A stretch of 44,302 bases of DNA, from positions 1 through 44,302 of the forward strand of contig JAFYKY010000024.1 of NCBI GenBank assembly GCA_017537345.1. The letters are read 5' to 3'. How positions within the stretch are numbered: the stretch's first letter is position 1; the number at the start of each line of letters is the position of its first letter. The notes beneath the pieces were generated by a model. That model searched no databases and was not told the origin of the DNA. It saw only the letters and a list, made by a program, of their open reading frames with translations. This document shows positions 42,155 to 44,302 of this stretch, piece after piece. This DNA comes from Clostridia bacterium. Its GTDB lineage: Bacteria; Bacillota; Clostridia; Oscillospirales; CAG-382. The position numbers were made by a program, and so were the translations under genes.

Positions 42155-42820
42155 ATGGTCTGCTTCGGCAACGATTGGGATACGGTTCTGGCAGGTGAAT
42201 TTGAAAAAGAATATTACCTTAAATTAAGGGAGTTTTTAAAATCCGAATATATAGGTAAAAATTATCCCGTGTATCCGCCTATGAACGATATTTTCAACGC
42301 ATTGAAGCGTACTGCGTACAAAGACGTGAAAGTGGTCATTATCGGGCAGGATCCTTACCACGGGCCGAACCAGGCACACGGCCTGTGCTTTTCCGTGCAA
42401 AAGGGTGTGGATATCCCGCCGTCCCTTAAGAATATATATAAAGAATTAAGCGATGATATCGGATTTATTCCTCCTTCTCACGGCTGTCTTTACGATTGGG
42501 CGGATAACGGAATACTGCTTTTAAACAGCGTGCTTACCGTGCGGGGCGGCTCTCCCGGCAGCCATAGGGGGAAAGGCTGGGAAATACTTACCGACCGTAT
42601 CATATCCGAACTTAACCGAAGAGAAGAACCCATAGTCTTTATGCTTTGGGGAAATTACGCAAAAGAAAAGGGAAAACTGGTTACCGCCCCCCATCATCAC
42701 GTGCTTACTGCGGCGCATCCCAGCCCGCTTTCCGCATATAACGGCTTCTTCGGGTGCAGGCATTTTTCAAAAGCGAGCAAACTTTTGGGCGAAACTGTAA
42801 ATTTTGCAATAAAAAATTAA
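42155..42820 (+). CDS. ung: Uracil-DNA glycosylase, family 1
   Basis: 221 residues. The catalytic motif GQDPYHG (64-70, D66), the uracil-recognition FSV and the HPSPLS loop (AAHPSPLSAYNGFFG near the C-terminus) are intact. It removes uracil from DNA, starting base-excision repair. The ATG at 42155 is preceded by GGAGGT; an in-frame start at 42098 would lie in the promoter. It is single-gene, divergent from mgtE. Confidence 0.97.
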   Translation: MVCFGNDWDTVLAGEFEKEYYLKLREFLKSEYIGKNYPVYPPMNDIFNALKRTAYKDVKVVIIGQDPYHGPNQAHGLCFSVQKGVDIPPSLKNIYKELSDDIGFIPPSHGCLYDWADNGILLLNSVLTVRGGSPGSHRGKGWEILTDRIISELNRREEPIVFMLWGNYAKEKGKLVTAPHHHVLTAAHPSPLSAYNGFFGCRHFSKASKLLGETVNFAIKN

Positions 42821-42837
42821 ATTTCTGTGACTATTTC

Positions 42838-42866
42838 TTGACAAAAATACAAACTCGTGGTATTAT
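42838..42866 (+). promoter_or_regulatory. Sigma-A promoter for the secreted protein at 42935
   Basis: A perfect TTGACA (42838-42843), a 17-bp spacer and TATTAT (42861-42866); an overlapping TATAAT at 42864 gives a 20-bp spacer. Confidence 0.78.
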
Positions 42867-42884
42867 AATACGTAGCTAAACTTA

Positions 42885-42906
42885 TCTCTTGCCGAAAGGG
42901 CGGAGA
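42885..42906 (+). promoter_or_regulatory. Leader hairpin before the 42935 gene
   Basis: TCTCTTGCC and GGCGGAGA (42885-42893 and 42899-42906) form a stem with one bulged T around a GAAAG loop. No T-run follows. It might protect the message or bind a regulator; I could not match it to a known riboswitch class. Confidence 0.4.
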
Positions 42907-42934
42907 CGAACAATTCATAAAGGAGAAAAAACAA

Positions 42935-44302
42935 ATGAAAAAAGCATTATCTCTCATGCTCACCATGTGTATGGTTCTTTCTTTGTTTGCAACGTTTGTT
43001 GTTTCTGCTTCCGCAGATAACGTTGTTACCTGGAAAGACGGTCAGATCAAAGATCCTGCTGATTCAACAGGCAGAAACTGGAAGTTTGACAACGCTTATG
43101 GTTACACCTTCGTTATCGACGCAGATAAGAAAATCGGCGGCGAAGATAACGCACTTATCGAAACCGTAGACGAATACAAGGCTTGTAACCCCAACTGGGC
43201 AATAAGCGTTCTTCTTAAGCCCGCAGGAGACCTTTACGAGGTTGTTACTGTTGTAGCTACCCCCGGTACTGCTGACAAGGGTATTGAAAATGGTATCGTT
43301 ATCGAAAACGGCAATATCGTTCTTGTTGCACATTCTTCCGCTTCTTATTCTGCAGAAGACGCTGATCCTGCAAAGGATTTTGACGAAGCCGGCAACTACA
43401 AGTATTTTAACTGGCAGACCAAACTTGCTGCTATGGCTCTCAAGGCAGGCGACAAGGTTAAGGTTGCAGACGATAAGTCTTCTGTATACGTACTTATCCC
43501 CGGCGTTGACGATAAGGAAGAAGTAACAGGTCCCGTTATCAGCGAAACCACCATTCTTTCTACCGGCAAGTCCTACACCGCTACCGCTCCCAACCGCGGT
43601 GATAACTTTGATGACAACGGCACCAAGCTTACCAACGGTGTTAAGGGTCTCGAAGATGCAGGCACCAAAGAAACTGCAGGTTGGAACAATCCTGACAAGT
43701 CTACCGCAAACGTAGTTGAAGTAGTTGTTGACCTCGGCGCTTCCGTTCTCTCCAACTCCTACGTTGTATATATCGCAGGCGGTAACTGGGGTATCGGTCT
43801 TCCTACCGAAGGCACTTCTGTTGAAGTTTTTGCTTCAGATAGCGCAGATTCCGGCTTTACCTCCGTTGCAGCTGCAGGCAAGGCAGACATGGTTCTTAAG
43901 TCCGGCGACGGCGAAGCTTTGAACGCATGGTCCACCTATACTCTTACCGCTAACGCAGCAGCTCCCGTACAGGCTCGTTATATCAAGTTTGTAATTACCG
44001 CAGAACCTATCGGCAACGCTTTCATCTGGATGGATGAAGTTGAAGTTGTTGCTGTTAAGACCGAAAGCTCTTCTACCGTAGTTAAGGAAGAGATCACCGT
44101 AGACGGCGATCTTAACGATAACGGCTGGGCAAAGAAGGGCTGGACCACCGTATCCGGCGATAACGGCTCTTGGCAGTATCCTACCAAGAAGGAAGTAGCA
44201 GCAGGCACTCCCATTCCTACCTTCACCTACAAGTTCCAGCTCAGAGCAGACGATGCTAAGCTTTACGGCGCATTGGTACTCGACGGCGTACACGAAGAAG
44301 AA
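42935..44302 (+). CDS. Large secreted multi-domain protein (runs off right edge)
   Basis: 456 codons from an ATG behind AAAGGAG, open to the right edge. Order: signal peptide (1-27, ending SASA); a module (about 86-190) with NWAISVLLKPAGDLYEVV, GNIVLVAHSS and LKAGDKVKV, shared with the 1045 and 9230 proteins; a discoidin-like domain (about 205-373) with KLTNGVKG, VEVVVDLG and ARYIKFVI; and the start of a CBM9-like domain (from about 386: ITVDGDLNDNGWAK). The cell role is extracellular glycan binding or degradation; any catalytic domain would lie beyond the edge. Codon use is strongly biased towards C- and T-ending codons, as in the other two. Confidence 0.88.
   Translation, partial: MKKALSLMLTMCMVLSLFATFVVSASADNVVTWKDGQIKDPADSTGRNWKFDNAYGYTFVIDADKKIGGEDNALIETVDEYKACNPNWAISVLLKPAGDLYEVVTVVATPGTADKGIENGIVIENGNIVLVAHSSASYSAEDADPAKDFDEAGNYKYFNWQTKLAAMALKAGDKVKVADDKSSVYVLIPGVDDKEEVTGPVISETTILSTGKSYTATAPNRGDNFDDNGTKLTNGVKGLEDAGTKETAGWNNPDKSTANVVEVVVDLGASVLSNSYVVYIAGGNWGIGLPTEGTSVEVFASDSADSGFTSVAAAGKADMVLKSGDGEALNAWSTYTLTANAAAPVQARYIKFVITAEPIGNAFIWMDEVEVVAVKTESSSTVVKEEITVDGDLNDNGWAKKGWTTVSGDNGSWQYPTKKEVAAGTPIPTFTYKFQLRADDAKLYGALVLDGVHEEE

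Noticed and set aside
42870..42934. c-di-GMP (GEMM-I) riboswitch before the 42935 gene
   Set aside because: The CGAAAGG-like loop suggests it, but the conserved GGGCAAACC and GACGCAAAG segments are missing.

Overview
The window comes from a moderate-GC, endospore-forming member of the Clostridia (Firmicutes), most likely an uncultured gut or rumen anaerobe. The signs are an intact pro-sigma-K gene, a CIRCE-controlled hrcA-grpE-dnaK-dnaJ operon, the MEP isoprenoid genes ispD and ispF, a flavin-dependent thymidylate synthase, Gram-positive Shine-Dalgarno sequences and sigma-A promoters, and secreted proteins with dockerin, discoidin (F5/8C) and CBM9-like modules. The species cannot be fixed from the sequence alone.

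Layout. 1-850: the start of a MoxR-like AAA+ ATPase running off the left edge, a repeat-rich spacer, and tRNA-Ser(GGA). The tRNA's 3' end plus terminator is duplicated 149 bp away, which looks like an attachment-site scar. 1045-2565: a membrane-anchored sugar-binding-type surface protein. 2938-6398: a five-gene operon, galU - dCMP deaminase - lipoprotein - rimI - tsaD. 6399-6703: a gene-free stretch with a cluster of DnaA-box sequences. 6704-9148: DUF6062 protein, an OGG-type DNA glycosylase, a 31-residue Cys-rich membrane peptide, and maf. 9230-11884: a secreted phosphodiester-glycosidase/discoidin/dockerin protein. 11973-12668: sigK. 12758-16521: an operon of a small membrane exporter, a sugar-type solute-binding lipoprotein, a TIM-barrel sugar epimerase and a Gfo/Idh-like oxidoreductase. 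16522-16878: a gene-free stretch with a bidirectional terminator and repeats.

From 16879 to 32083 fifteen genes run head to tail on the minus strand with gaps of at most 37 bp and many overlaps: thyX - tmk - DUF6259 glycosidase - DJ-1 - CPBP protease - mltG - U32 protease - ispD - ispF - nagA - nagB - ymfF - ymfH - lgt - folD. They have one recognisable sigma-A promoter, in front of thyX. The set joins thymidylate and folate synthesis (thyX, tmk, folD), isoprenoids, wall turnover and amino-sugar recycling (mltG, nagA, nagB) and lipoprotein maturation (lgt). The class I heat-shock operon follows (32240-36851), then an anchored discoidin protein, a 117-residue orphan, a GH36 alpha-galactosidase, and mgtE behind a leader with a small upstream ORF and a terminator/antiterminator pair. 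At the right end are ung and a further large secreted protein that runs off the edge.

Most notable points: (1) three secreted proteins (1045, 9230 and 42935) share a ~110-residue module I cannot assign to a known family; (2) the mgtE leader looks like a translation-coupled attenuator with a 24-codon upstream ORF; (3) an overlooked 31-codon Cys-rich membrane peptide; (4) a DnaA-box cluster away from dnaA; (5) two intergenic palindromes whose arms differ in sequence but keep pairing, suggesting a structured repeat family.
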